A stretch of 64,000 nt of DNA from Terriglobia bacterium. GTDB taxonomy: Bacteria; Acidobacteriota; Terriglobia; JAJPHL01. The stretch is taken from the NCBI GenBank assembly GCA_021325275.1, contig JAJPHL010000063.1:89514-153513 (forward strand). The letters run 5' to 3'. Every line of letters starts with the position of its first letter. Position 1 is the first letter of the stretch. The position numbers and the translations under genes were made by a program. Of this stretch, positions 1-9,347 are shown piece by piece. The notes beneath the pieces are model-generated. The model did no database searches. It had not been told where the DNA came from and saw only the letters and a list, made by a program, of their open reading frames with translations.

Positions 1-2
1 GC

Positions 3-1415
3 ACGCGCTTTCCCGATGTCGTCACGCGCAATCTGCTGGCCGCTTCGTACTATCGCAGCGGCCGGTGGGCCGAGGCCGAGGCCCTGGCTCGCCAGTTGAT
101 CTCGGAGAACGATCATAACCGTGAAGCGCACATGTTGCTCGGCGCACTGCATCTTGGTCATCGCGATTACGACGAGGCCGCGCAGCAATTCAACCACGTC
201 CTGCATGATGCGCCGGATTCCGCGACGGCATTGTACTTCCTGGCAATGGCGTCCTACGGCGCGGGCAAGGAAGCGCTGGCGCTGCAACAAATGGAGAAAG
301 CGCTCGATTTGCGCAAGGATCTGCTGCCGGCGCGAATCTGGCTGATCGATCATCATTTGAAGCGCGGATCGAACGGCGTGGCGCTGGAACTGGTGCGCGG
401 CGCGCCGGGCCGTCAAGCCTATGCGCCGGAAATCATCTTGTACCGCGATCTGTGCGATCCGCTGGCGGGGTTGAGCGCGGAGCAGATTGCCGCGTTGCGC
501 CGCGCGCTGTTGTTGCGTCCGCGATTCATCAGCGAGTACGAAAATCTCGGTATGTTCACGCTGCTGCGAAAATACGGCGGCGATCTGGAACGCCCGCTGG
601 ACACCGTGGCGCAAAAGCATCCCGAATTGCGATCCGTGCAGCAACTCTTGATGCGCATTCTGGAAGCGCAAGGCAAACAGCAGCAGGAGATCGCGATGCT
701 CGAACGGAGGATCGCTCTGCAGCCGAATTCGGTGCCGAATCTGCTGGCGGTGGCGCACTTGCTGATTTCGCAGGGGAAGAAAAAAGATGCGCGCGACGAA
801 TTGGACAAAGCCGCGCGCCTGGAGCCGTATAATCCCGGGGTGTTGGCGCGCTTCGCGGAACTGGAAGTTTCGGAAGGGAATCTGGTCGCAGCGACGGATC
901 GCTTGGATCAGTTGATCCGGAGGTATCCGGATTTTTCGGAGGGTTACACTTTCAAGGCCATCGTCTTGGAACAGCGCAAGCAGCCCAAAGACGCGCGCAG
1001 TCTCTACGAGCAGGCCCTGAAATACGATTCGCACGACGCCGTGGCGGCGAACAATCTGGCGTGGCTGATGGCGACCACATTCGAGGAACCGGAAAGCGCA
1101 TTGGAATTGGCGCGCCGCGCCCATCGCCTCGCGCCCGCCAACGCCGAGTTCTGCGACACGCTCGGTTGGATCCAATTTCAACTCGGGCGCTTCGACGACT
1201 CGATGGAATCGCTCGGCGATGCGGTCCGCTTGCAGCCGGACGACGCGCACGTGCGCTATCACCTGGGAATGGTGCAATCGCGCGCGGGTCGCAACAAGGA
1301 AGCGGTGGCCACTCTGAAAGCTGCTTTGTTGCTCGATCCCAAACTTCCGGAAGCCGCGCAGGTGCGCGAGGAACTTGTGGGACTCAACACGCGCCTGACG
1401 CGTGTCGATCATTGA
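3..1415 (+). CDS. TPR-repeat protein, 5' end outside the window
   Basis: The reading frame is open from the first bases of the window, so the gene starts upstream; the in-frame TTG at position 96 is internal. About 470 residues are visible and consist almost entirely of tetratricopeptide repeats, with typical helix pairs such as ALYFLAMASYGAGKEALAL and the series near the C-terminus (NNLAWLMA, DTLGWIQFQLGRFDDS, YHLGMVQSRAGRNKEA). TPR arrays are protein-interaction scaffolds; in acidobacteria such genes often sit with PEP-CTERM/exosortase or polysaccharide-export loci, but nothing here shows that. No catalytic domain or membrane segment is visible in the part present. The gene converges on treY with about 56 bp between the two stop codons. 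TPR identity is secure; the cellular role is unknown. Confidence 0.85.
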   Translation, partial: TRFPDVVTRNLLAASYYRSGRWAEAEALARQLISENDHNREAHMLLGALHLGHRDYDEAAQQFNHVLHDAPDSATALYFLAMASYGAGKEALALQQMEKALDLRKDLLPARIWLIDHHLKRGSNGVALELVRGAPGRQAYAPEIILYRDLCDPLAGLSAEQIAALRRALLLRPRFISEYENLGMFTLLRKYGGDLERPLDTVAQKHPELRSVQQLLMRILEAQGKQQQEIAMLERRIALQPNSVPNLLAVAHLLISQGKKKDARDELDKAARLEPYNPGVLARFAELEVSEGNLVAATDRLDQLIRRYPDFSEGYTFKAIVLEQRKQPKDARSLYEQALKYDSHDAVAANNLAWLMATTFEEPESALELARRAHRLAPANAEFCDTLGWIQFQLGRFDDSMESLGDAVRLQPDDAHVRYHLGMVQSRAGRNKEAVATLKAALLLDPKLPEAAQVREELVGLNTRLTRVDH

Positions 1416-1471
1416 TTTCGAGTGCGGCGATTCGCCGCCGCTTGGCATGCGCGAAGGCTTGCCCCGCGCCG

Positions 1472-4249
1472 CTAATCCTGTGATGCCGCAAGGAGCGCGA
1501 CTGGGAACCGCTTGAGAATCGCGGCCAACGGCATGCGCCGCGCTTCGGGAATCTTCACAACTTCATCGGTTAAAACATTTCTCCATCGGCGCGGCGCGTT
1601 TTGCGGCAACGGCAACTCAGTGTCGTACCAAACGCGGCCTCCCAGCGGCGCCTTCGCCAAGCTCGATAGCTTGGTCAGCAATCGCGGCGCTGCCGCAATG
1701 ATCCATTGGGCGCCGGCGTGCCGTGCGAAGGCAATCACGTGATCCTTGCGCTTGCCCGTCGCCGTGAGCGGAAGATAGTCGCCCGCGGAGAAAACTTCCG
1801 GACGCGCATGGCGCTGCTCGAGCGTTTTCTGTACCAGAAATAATTTCATCGCTCCGTCGCCCCAGTTTTTCAAGAGACACGGCAAGCCCATCGACGGCAA
1901 GGCGGAGAGTTTTTCTTCGAGCGCCGCGAAATTCACGGGCCGGCGATTGTCCGGATCGACCAGGCTGAAATTCCACACTTCGGTTCCTTGATACGTATCG
2001 GGCACGCCGGGCGAGGCTAGTCGCAGCAGCGTTTGCGTGAGTGATTGCAGCGATCCGAAGAAGGCGATGCGTTGCTGGAACGCCAGAAAATCGTGGAGAA
2101 AGCGATTCTCGCCGTTCGATTGGAGGATTGCCCCGACGAATCTCTCGACGGCGTTTTCATACGCCGTGTCTGGGCGATTCCAACTCGTCACGACCTTGGC
2201 TTCGCGCAGAGCTTTTTGAATGTACGCTTGCAAGCGATCGCGAAACGCGTCGGATTCCGTTTCATCGAGCGGCCACGCGCCAACCAGCGTTTGATAAATC
2301 AAAATCTCATCGTTGGGCAAAGGCGCGGGTACGCCGTCAACCACCGGTTTGCGGCGCGCATTCCACTTGCGCCACTGGCGCAGACGCCGCTCCCACGCGG
2401 CCGGCATCTCCGAAAGCAGATGAATGCGTGCGCGCACGTCCTCGCTGCGTTTGGTGTCGTGCGTGGACGTGGCGTTCATCGTCAACGGCCATGACCTTTG
2501 TCGTGCGGCGTTGAAGTTGTGAAATTCCTCTACGGTCGCTGCCGCTGCGCTTCCGCCGACTTCGTTGAGCGACACCAAACGGTTATACACGTAGCACGCC
2601 GTGTCCTCGGATCCCTTCGCCATCACCGGGCCGGTGAATTGTTGCCAGCGTCGCACAAAACGCTGCCACGCCATGCGCGCCTCCGCGTCAAGCAGGGCGG
2701 GGAATTCGAGGAGCAGGACGCGTCGCACGAACGCGTACACGGGCTCTGGTACGTCGGCCGCGCGGCGCTGCGCTTCCTTGACGGCGCTTTCGATCACCGC
2801 GCGATCAGCGCCGACTTCGAGCGTACGGACATAGGTCCGATAGACCGGCAGGCACGCCGTAATTTCTTCGAGCGCGCGCCGCAGCGCCTCGGGGCTCAGG
2901 TCGCGGCCGTGACGGTCGTGGTCGGCGAGCAATCCCAGTTGCAGCGACAACGACAATACTTCACCCGCGAACATCAGGGACATCACCTGCTTCTTCGATT
3001 CATAGACGACGGTGGCGAAATCCGCTTCCTGTTTGGTGAACCGCGAATAAACCGCCCCTAGTTCAGAGAGCCCCGCGGCGTCGACCAGCACGGAGTTGAG
3101 CGTGGCGGCGAATTCGTACCCGGTGTCGCCGCAAACCGGCCAGTCGGCGGGCAGCGTTTCGTGGCCGCATAGAATTTTCTCGATTACCAGGTAGCGATCC
3201 GGCGCGTGATCCTTGAAACGCGCCAGATAGCCGTGCGGATCGTTCAGTCCATCGATGTGATCGACGCGCACGCCTGTCGCCGATCCTTCTTCCAAGAGCT
3301 GCAAGACCAAGGCGTGCGTGTGCGCGAAAACTTCCGGATCCTCCGTGCGGATCGCCACCAGATCGGAAATATCGAAGAAACGCCGGTAGTTGATCTTCTC
3401 GCGCGCCACACGCCAATACGACATCGCATACGGTTGCTGCGAAAGCAGAGCGTCGAGCAAATCGAAACTGCGCGGATCGCCTTTCGCGCCGTTGAACAAG
3501 CGAATGTTTTCGTCGAGGAACGCGCGGACGCTGCCGCCGGTAGACGTCTCGCTGGAATACGCGGCCCACAAGCGCTGCTTCAAGATGGCGGACTCGGCGT
3601 AGCGCTGTTCGACTTGAGCCTTATCGGAAACAGTCCGTGGCGGCAAGCCATCGACGATCACCAGCAACTCGCGCAGCGCGACGAAAGTGCCGCCGTCCAC
3701 GCGATGGCCGATCACCGCGCCGTACGTTTTCGGATCCAGCGGCAACCGGCGGTCGAAATACAACACGTGCAATCCGCGCGCGTCGATCGCCAGGCGCAAT
3801 TCGCCATTTTCGAGCGCGGTTCCGTACGGCGATCCGAGAATCGGCAGCAAAACGCGATCGTCCGCCGCTTCGAGCGAGGAATCCCAGTTGATGTCGAAGT
3901 AGAACGCGTGCGGAGAACACGCGCCGTTCTCGAGCACGTCCATCCACCAGGCGTTCTCCGGATCGGCGGCCATGTGGTTCGGCACGATGTCCAGGATCAA
4001 TCCGAGATCGTGTTGTTTCAGTGTCGCGAGAAAGTCGCGAAAGGCCGTTTCGCCGCCCAGTTCCGGGTTCACCCGCAGCGGATCGGTGACGTCGTAGCCC
4101 GAGCAACTGCCGGATTTCGCTTTGAAGATCGGCGAGGCGTAGACGTCGCTGATTCCCAACGATCGTAGATACGGAGCGAGCGCGGCGGCTTCGCAAAAAC
4201 CAAAGCCGTTGCCGAACTGCAAGCGATACGTCGCAATTGGTATTCGCAA
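1472..4249 (-). CDS. treY: malto-oligosyltrehalose synthase (TreY)
   Basis: TreY isomerises the reducing-end glucose of malto-oligosaccharides to an alpha,alpha-1,1 linkage, giving maltooligosyl-trehalose for TreZ. The 925-residue protein opens with the typical IPIATYRLQF and GYDVTDPL blocks. It carries the GH13 regions: DIVPNHMA, GVRVDHIDGL with the nucleophile Asp, VIEKIL with the acid/base Glu, and TSTHDTKRSEDVRAR. Length fits the family (about 700-950 residues). The start appears to be TTG, giving MRIPIATYRL. It is the last gene of a minus-strand run treZ - GH57/DUF3536 - treY, with 6 bp between the GH57 stop and this start. Cytoplasmic. The function is clear from the motifs and from treZ nearby. 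Confidence 0.95.
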   Translation of the reverse strand: MRIPIATYRLQFGNGFGFCEAAALAPYLRSLGISDVYASPIFKAKSGSCSGYDVTDPLRVNPELGGETAFRDFLATLKQHDLGLILDIVPNHMAADPENAWWMDVLENGACSPHAFYFDINWDSSLEAADDRVLLPILGSPYGTALENGELRLAIDARGLHVLYFDRRLPLDPKTYGAVIGHRVDGGTFVALRELLVIVDGLPPRTVSDKAQVEQRYAESAILKQRLWAAYSSETSTGGSVRAFLDENIRLFNGAKGDPRSFDLLDALLSQQPYAMSYWRVAREKINYRRFFDISDLVAIRTEDPEVFAHTHALVLQLLEEGSATGVRVDHIDGLNDPHGYLARFKDHAPDRYLVIEKILCGHETLPADWPVCGDTGYEFAATLNSVLVDAAGLSELGAVYSRFTKQEADFATVVYESKKQVMSLMFAGEVLSLSLQLGLLADHDRHGRDLSPEALRRALEEITACLPVYRTYVRTLEVGADRAVIESAVKEAQRRAADVPEPVYAFVRRVLLLEFPALLDAEARMAWQRFVRRWQQFTGPVMAKGSEDTACYVYNRLVSLNEVGGSAAAATVEEFHNFNAARQRSWPLTMNATSTHDTKRSEDVRARIHLLSEMPAAWERRLRQWRKWNARRKPVVDGVPAPLPNDEILIYQTLVGAWPLDETESDAFRDRLQAYIQKALREAKVVTSWNRPDTAYENAVERFVGAILQSNGENRFLHDFLAFQQRIAFFGSLQSLTQTLLRLASPGVPDTYQGTEVWNFSLVDPDNRRPVNFAALEEKLSALPSMGLPCLLKNWGDGAMKLFLVQKTLEQRHARPEVFSAGDYLPLTATGKRKDHVIAFARHAGAQWIIAAAPRLLTKLSSLAKAPLGGRVWYDTELPLPQNAPRRWRNVLTDEVVKIPEARRMPLAAILKRFPVALLAASQD

Positions 4250-4255
4250 CCTTGC

Positions 4256-6676
4256 TCAACTCACGTTAATTTTCAAATCCTCGCCGAGAGTACGAAATTG
4301 TTCGATCCACGCTTGCGCGTCGGCGTCGCCTTCGGCGGCGCGTTTGGCGGTGTCGTCGAAGACCATGCGGCGAATCTCGAACCAGCCGTTCTGCGCGCTC
4401 CACAAAACCACATCAAACGGCAGATAACGCGTCATGCGCACCATCGGCTGCAAGCGCCGCAACGATTCCAGGTCCGCGGGATTCTTGAGGAACGCATCGA
4501 ACTGGCGCTCGATGGTCTTGCGCAAGGTGAACTCAAGCGTCGTGGCATCCAGGTCCAGGCCGGCGGTGCGCGACTCTTCGATCAAACTGTTGACGCGCGC
4601 AATATCGAATTGTTCAGCGGCAAATTCGCGCCGCAGCAAGCTGTTGGCCGCGGCTTCCGCGGAAGCGCGCATCGCTTTCGGCAACGGGACGCCCAAGTCG
4701 CGCAGGAAATGGATCAACGGCGCCTGATTGTCGTGAATCTGCCGGTACGACGCTTCCGCTTCCTCCAGCGTGGTGTTCAGCACTTCCTTCAGCACGGCGC
4801 GTTGACCATCGCGGAAGAGATTCTTCAGCGAATAGCGCATTTCTCCGAAGTGCTTGTCCATCATCCGCAGCGTCTCCGCCAAATCGCCCGCCGAGAAGGC
4901 CCCACCCAATTCCGCGCTCATCCCCTGAAACGCTTCGGGACTCTCGAACTTCTTGATGCCGCAATTCAAATTGTGATCGCCCATGTGCAGCGCGCTGAAC
5001 ACCAACGTCTCGGAGACATGCGTGATTTCCGAGGAGAACTTGGCGTGGCCGATCGCCAGCTTGCTCTTGCCGGATTCAAGCGCGGTGTATTCTTCTTCTT
5101 CGACGTTGTAGTGATACACCGGCGACGGACCGGAATGCGGGCGAAACAGGGAACTGATGGCGTAGTGCGCCGCGACCTTCTCGAGCGTCACCATCGCCGG
5201 CTTGGCAAACTTCTCGTAGATCGCCGCGCCGTCGCGATGCTCGGGAATATTGCTTTTCGCGCCGGCCAACTGCTCGATCAGGCGATTTTCCAGCCCCTCG
5301 CCGAAAATATCTTGCGCCAGTTGCACGGCGCGCGCGGCGTATTGGATCACTTGCACCGACTCGATCCCGGAGATTTCATCGAAGAACCATCCGCAACTTG
5401 TGTACATCAGCATCAAATGCCGCTGAAGTTCCATCAAGCGCAGCGCCATCACCGTTTCCTCCGGCTTCAGCGCGCGCGCCGCGGTTTTGGCGAGAAACGC
5501 TTCGACGTTGGCAGGCGAGCGGTCGAGCACCACGCCGATGTATTCGTCGCGCGCCGCCCACGGATCCTTGAACAATTCGTGGCCGCGCGATTCGAAGCAC
5601 TGCGTCACGCCGTCGCGCAGTCCGTCGAGCGCGTTGCGCAGCGGCGCGCGCCACTGCTGATTCCATCCGGCTCGTCCGGAGTTGCATCCACAGTCCGACT
5701 TCCAACGTTCGATGCCGTGAATGCAACTCCACGAACTGTTTTCGATGATTTCCACGTCGTGCGTCGGGGGATGCTGTTCGAGAAACAATCCGTAGTTGAT
5801 GATTTCGGCCAGTTCTTTCGAGGCAATGTGATCGAGCGCGTAGGACAGCGCCATCTCGCCGTGCGCATGATGATGGCCGTACGTTTCTCCATCGGTGGCG
5901 ATGTGCACAAGCTCAGGCCAGTCGCGCGTCTCGGAGAATGCGCCCAGGAGGCGCTCGGCGAATTTCTCGCCGTTATCGAGCACGCCTTCAAACGCCACCC
6001 CGCGCGAGATGGGACCGTCGTAAAAGAACAGCGCCATCGACCGGCGTCCCGTCAAGCGACAGCGATAGGCGCGCGTCGGATCGATTTTCTCGCTTTGCAC
6101 ATCGGTCCAAGTGCGGCCGCCGATGCGGCGCACGCGGGCGGCCTGGCGCGGCGCGAGGATGGTGAACTTGATGCCGCACTCCGCCATGATGTCCAGCGAT
6201 TCGAGATCCACCGCCGTTTCCGGCAGCCACATCCCTTCGGGCTTGCGTCCGAAGTGACGTTCGAAATCGCGAATGCCCCACAGGATTTGCGTGCGTTTGT
6301 CGCGCCGATTGGCCAGCGGCAGAATCATGTGGTTATAGGCCTGCGCGATCGCCGAACCGTGGCCGCCAAAACGTTCGGCGCTTTGCTTGTCGGCGTCCAG
6401 GATCAACTGATAGACCTGCGGCGCCGACGTCGTCAGCCAGGAAAGAAGCGTCGGCCCGAAATTGAAGCTCGTCGATGCATAGTTGTTGACGATCTGACGA
6501 ATCAGATTATTCGAATCGAGAATGCGCGACGCGCCGTTGGGCGCGTAGCATTCCGCGGTGATGCGTTCGTTCCAATCGTGATAGGGATACGCGGAGTCCT
6601 GCAATTCCACCGCTTCCAGCCAAGGATTTTCGCGCGGTGGTTGATAAAAATGATTGTGGATACAGATGTATCCCAT
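4256..6676 (-). CDS. GH57-family protein with DUF3536 C-terminus
   Basis: This 806-residue protein begins GYICIHNHFYQPPREN, the HFYQP motif of glycoside hydrolase family 57 (retaining alpha-glucan-acting enzymes such as 4-alpha-glucanotransferase, amylopullulanase and branching enzyme). The second half (from about residue 500) matches what I recall of DUF3536. Candidate catalytic regions include GMWLPETAVD (region III/nucleophile-like) and HIATDGETYGHHH (region IV-like). It lies between treZ (10 bp upstream, with the treZ stop inside a perfect AAGGAGG ribosome site) and treY (6 bp downstream). A job in making or trimming the malto-oligosaccharide substrate of TreYZ is therefore likely, but is inferred from context. 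Specificity (debranching, transferase or branching) cannot be read from sequence. Cytoplasmic; no signal peptide. Confidence 0.85.
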   Translation of the reverse strand: MGYICIHNHFYQPPRENPWLEAVELQDSAYPYHDWNERITAECYAPNGASRILDSNNLIRQIVNNYASTSFNFGPTLLSWLTTSAPQVYQLILDADKQSAERFGGHGSAIAQAYNHMILPLANRRDKRTQILWGIRDFERHFGRKPEGMWLPETAVDLESLDIMAECGIKFTILAPRQAARVRRIGGRTWTDVQSEKIDPTRAYRCRLTGRRSMALFFYDGPISRGVAFEGVLDNGEKFAERLLGAFSETRDWPELVHIATDGETYGHHHAHGEMALSYALDHIASKELAEIINYGLFLEQHPPTHDVEIIENSSWSCIHGIERWKSDCGCNSGRAGWNQQWRAPLRNALDGLRDGVTQCFESRGHELFKDPWAARDEYIGVVLDRSPANVEAFLAKTAARALKPEETVMALRLMELQRHLMLMYTSCGWFFDEISGIESVQVIQYAARAVQLAQDIFGEGLENRLIEQLAGAKSNIPEHRDGAAIYEKFAKPAMVTLEKVAAHYAISSLFRPHSGPSPVYHYNVEEEEYTALESGKSKLAIGHAKFSSEITHVSETLVFSALHMGDHNLNCGIKKFESPEAFQGMSAELGGAFSAGDLAETLRMMDKHFGEMRYSLKNLFRDGQRAVLKEVLNTTLEEAEASYRQIHDNQAPLIHFLRDLGVPLPKAMRASAEAAANSLLRREFAAEQFDIARVNSLIEESRTAGLDLDATTLEFTLRKTIERQFDAFLKNPADLESLRRLQPMVRMTRYLPFDVVLWSAQNGWFEIRRMVFDDTAKRAAEGDADAQAWIEQFRTLGEDLKINVS

Positions 6677-6686
6677 CGGATCCTCC

Positions 6687-8597
6687 TTAGGAGCCGGAAA
6701 TCATTTCAAACATCACGGCTGATTTCGGGGCGAGCGTCAGTTCCACCTGACCGGCCGAGACGATGTTCTTCACGTCGAGACGTCCGCTGCCCATCCACTC
6801 GTCGGCGTCGGTATCGAACACTTTTTTCCATTTTCCGCGTGGCAGCGGCACACGCACGGCGCCGGGAACGGGCGCGAAATGAAAAATCACGCAGGCTTGA
6901 TTCGCTTCGTTCCAGCGGCGGACGAAAAGCGTCATCTCTTCTTCCATCGCAATCACTTCGGTCGACTCCTTGCTCGGCGCGGCGAGTGCCGGCAGCGACT
7001 TGCGCAAGCGGATCAGCTCACGATGCAACGCAAACAGCGCGTTGTTGCGCTGATCGCGCGCTTCCGGATTCAGTTTCGATTGCAGAAACGTCTCGTCGGC
7101 TTGCGGATCGGGCGCTTCGCCTTGCCAGGAGAACGCCGCGAATTCTTCTTTACGTCCGTGACGCACCGCTTCGATCAACGCGGGATCGGAGTGATCGGTG
7201 TGATAGAGAAACGGCGCTTTCTCGCCGTATTCCTGACCCATGAAGAGCAGCGGGACATACGGCGACAGAAGCACCGCCGCGGCGGCCAACTTCGCGCCAT
7301 CGAAGCCGACCAGATGGTTCAAGCGTTCGCCCAACATGCGGTTGCCGATTTGATCGTGATTCTGCGAGCAGACCACCAAGCGCGACGCCGGAACGGCGTG
7401 AGACGAGTTCCCGTGTTTCCGCCGTCGAAACGCGGAGTATTGTCCGCAGTAGACAAAGCCTTCGCTATACGCTTTGGCCAGATGATCGAGCGTTCCGAAA
7501 TCCTGATAATAGCCTTGCGTCTCTCCGGTGAGCATCGTATGAAGGGCATGATGAAAATCGTCGTTCCACTGCGCCGTAAATCCCAAATCCCACGGGCGCG
7601 TGTTCGTCACCACACGCGCATCGTTTAGATTGCTTTCCGCGATCACCGGGACGTGACGCTTCAAGTGTCGCGCGCGATCCTCCACGGCGGCGTTCAACTC
7701 GGCGAGAAACGGGCGCGCCGATTGGTCGGAGATGGCGTGCACAGCGTCGACGCGCAGCGAGTCGATGTGAAAGTCGGTGATCCAGTAAAGCGCGTTTTCG
7801 ATGAAGAACGTTCGTACCGCATCGCTGTCGGGACCATCGAAATTGAGAGCCGCGCCCCACGGCGTCTTATAGCGATTTGTGAAGTAAGGGCCGAAATTTC
7901 CGAGGTAGTTTCCCTCCGGACCCAAGTGGTTGTACACCACGTCGAGCGTTACGGCGATCCCCATCGTGTGACAGGCGTTCACCAAACGCTTCAACGCGGC
8001 GGGCCCTCCGTAGGAATGCTGCACGGCGTATGGATACACACCGTCGTATCCCCAATTTCGTTCGCCGGGAAATTGCGCGATGGGCATCAGTTCGATGGCG
8101 GTGACTCCCAGATCGCGCAGCTCCGGTAAGTAGGGAATCGCGCCGTCGAATGTGCCGGCCTTGCTGAACGTGCCCACGTGCAGTTCGTAAAAAATGTACT
8201 GCGACATCTCCAGACCGTGCCAACCCGAGTCTTCCCACTGAAAATCCTGCGAGACGATTCGCGAAGGACCATGCACACCTTGCGGTTGATGACGCGACGC
8301 CGGATCGGGCCGCCGCGTGCCGTTGATGACGCACCAATACGGCGTGCCCGCCTCCACGTCGTCGGCCGCGGCGTGAAAGTATCCGTTGTCCAGACGTTCC
8401 GGCGTGATGATGCGTTCCTTGCGGCTCAACAGGCAAATCTCCAGATCGTTGGCGAACGGCGCCCACACGAGAAACTCGCAGAGTCCGGCGCCGCGATACG
8501 TAGCGCCGGGCGCCAGGACGCGTTCCGCCGCATGCGCAAACGGTTCGATTTTGCCGCTATGCGACACCGATGAGAATGTGGTTGTCAATGAAATCAC
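6687..8597 (-). CDS. treZ: malto-oligosyltrehalose trehalohydrolase (TreZ)
   Basis: TreZ cleaves trehalose from maltooligosyl-trehalose made by TreY. The 636-residue protein has the N-terminal E-set-like domain (RGAGLCEFLVWAPFANDLEI), then the GH13 barrel: YELHVGTFSKAGTFDGA, ELMPIAQFPGERNWGYDGV, DVVYNHLGPEGNYL, SLRVDAVHAI (nucleophile Asp), VIAESNLND (Glu), and CSQNHDQIGNR. These are TreZ-type rather than glycogen-branching-enzyme motifs. The annotated start is GTG, immediately after a CCTAGG; a TTG four codons in (8588) has better Shine-Dalgarno spacing, so the start is uncertain by a few residues. Only 47 bp separate it from the upstream pseudo-receiver gene, so it may be transcribed with that gene. 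Confidence 0.94.
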   Translation of the reverse strand: MISLTTTFSSVSHSGKIEPFAHAAERVLAPGATYRGAGLCEFLVWAPFANDLEICLLSRKERIITPERLDNGYFHAAADDVEAGTPYWCVINGTRRPDPASRHQPQGVHGPSRIVSQDFQWEDSGWHGLEMSQYIFYELHVGTFSKAGTFDGAIPYLPELRDLGVTAIELMPIAQFPGERNWGYDGVYPYAVQHSYGGPAALKRLVNACHTMGIAVTLDVVYNHLGPEGNYLGNFGPYFTNRYKTPWGAALNFDGPDSDAVRTFFIENALYWITDFHIDSLRVDAVHAISDQSARPFLAELNAAVEDRARHLKRHVPVIAESNLNDARVVTNTRPWDLGFTAQWNDDFHHALHTMLTGETQGYYQDFGTLDHLAKAYSEGFVYCGQYSAFRRRKHGNSSHAVPASRLVVCSQNHDQIGNRMLGERLNHLVGFDGAKLAAAAVLLSPYVPLLFMGQEYGEKAPFLYHTDHSDPALIEAVRHGRKEEFAAFSWQGEAPDPQADETFLQSKLNPEARDQRNNALFALHRELIRLRKSLPALAAPSKESTEVIAMEEEMTLFVRRWNEANQACVIFHFAPVPGAVRVPLPRGKWKKVFDTDADEWMGSGRLDVKNIVSAGQVELTLAPKSAVMFEMISGS

Positions 8598-8644
8598 CCT
8601 AGGATCGCTAAATGGACGCCCTCGCTGCGACCGGACGCCTTACG

Positions 8645-9022
8645 CTACGCCGCGTGAGCTTGACGCTGCCGCGTCAAGGCGCCACCGACCGAAGAACAGA
8701 GTGTGTCCGGATCGCAGGGGTCCGGCAGCACGTCGAACGCTCCCGCCGCGAGCGCTTCCACCCAGAGGCGTTCGTCGGCCACGCGCGACAACAGGATCAC
8801 GCGCGCTTGCGGCATGTATCCGAGAATCATTTGCGTGTTGCGCCGCCAGCCCTCGCCGTAGTCGGCGTCACACACCACAACGCTGGCGGAAACGCGGATG
8901 GCGTCGTCGGTTTGCGCGGCGGGAATCACGGTCACGCCGAGCCGCTCAAGGGCTCCGCGGACTTTGTCTAACTGCTCTTCCGGCATCACGGCGGCAACTC
9001 GATCTGTGTGGCGAATATTCAT
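8645..9022 (-). CDS. degenerate receiver-like (pseudo-CheY) protein
   Basis: A 125-residue single-domain protein with the alternating pattern of a response-regulator receiver. The beta-3 strand reads SVVVCDADYG with an Asp where the phospho-acceptor belongs. The beta-1 acidic pair is missing (AAVMPEEQ) and the beta-5 Lys-Pro is replaced by Asp-Pro (DVLPDPCDP). The block RVILLSRVADERLWVEAL closely matches RVILVTRYVDARMWVEAL of the protein at 38012-38422, so the two form a family. Loss of the conserved Lys and the acidic pair suggests it is not switched by ordinary phosphorylation. A GGGAGAAG ribosome site precedes ATG. It is divergent from the ECF sigma gene and lies just upstream of treZ. Function unknown. 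Confidence 0.75.
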   Translation of the reverse strand: MNIRHTDRVAAVMPEEQLDKVRGALERLGVTVIPAAQTDDAIRVSASVVVCDADYGEGWRRNTQMILGYMPQARVILLSRVADERLWVEALAAGAFDVLPDPCDPDTLCSSVGGALTRQRQAHAA

Positions 9023-9186
9023 GACGAGCTTCTCCCTGAAAGTCTCTCCGCACGTTTACACCCATCCAGATTCGGGTGCGGCGGCTAACCAGCGCAATGT
9101 AAGCCTTTAAAAATTCAGCCTTTGTTAAGGTGAGGAGAGCCTCGCCGCACAATTCAAGTTCACGCCGGCGCGATTTCAACTTGCGC

Positions 9187-9206
9187 GTGCATGAAAGTTT
9201 TTGCAC
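9187..9206. promoter_or_regulatory. hyphenated dyad GTGCA-N10-TGCAC, site a
   Basis: Perfect inverted pair GTGCA / TGCAC separated by 10 bases containing GAAAGTTT. It lies in the 325-bp gap between the divergent pseudo-receiver (8645-9022) and the ECF sigma factor (9348-10073), about 140-165 bp from either start. The same arrangement recurs upstream of other regulatory genes in the window (29980, 31049, 37242). The rest of this gap shows no gene; a TGCA-rich stretch follows to about 9238. Confidence 0.5.
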
Positions 9207-9347
9207 GTCTGCCGTGCGAATGCAGGCAAATTGCATGTTGGCGTGAGGCGCTCCCCTGTGACGTGACCAAGTTACGACGCGGCGCGGCACGCAGACTCCT
9301 GGCATTCAACGTGCACAGAGCGCCTACGAAGTACAGTGAGGAGCGCA

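Noticed and set aside
4298..7243. 981-residue plus-strand open frame
   Set aside because: Antisense shadow of the GH57 and treZ genes, Arg/His/Val-rich with no domain; the opposite strand has clear enzyme motifs and ribosome sites.
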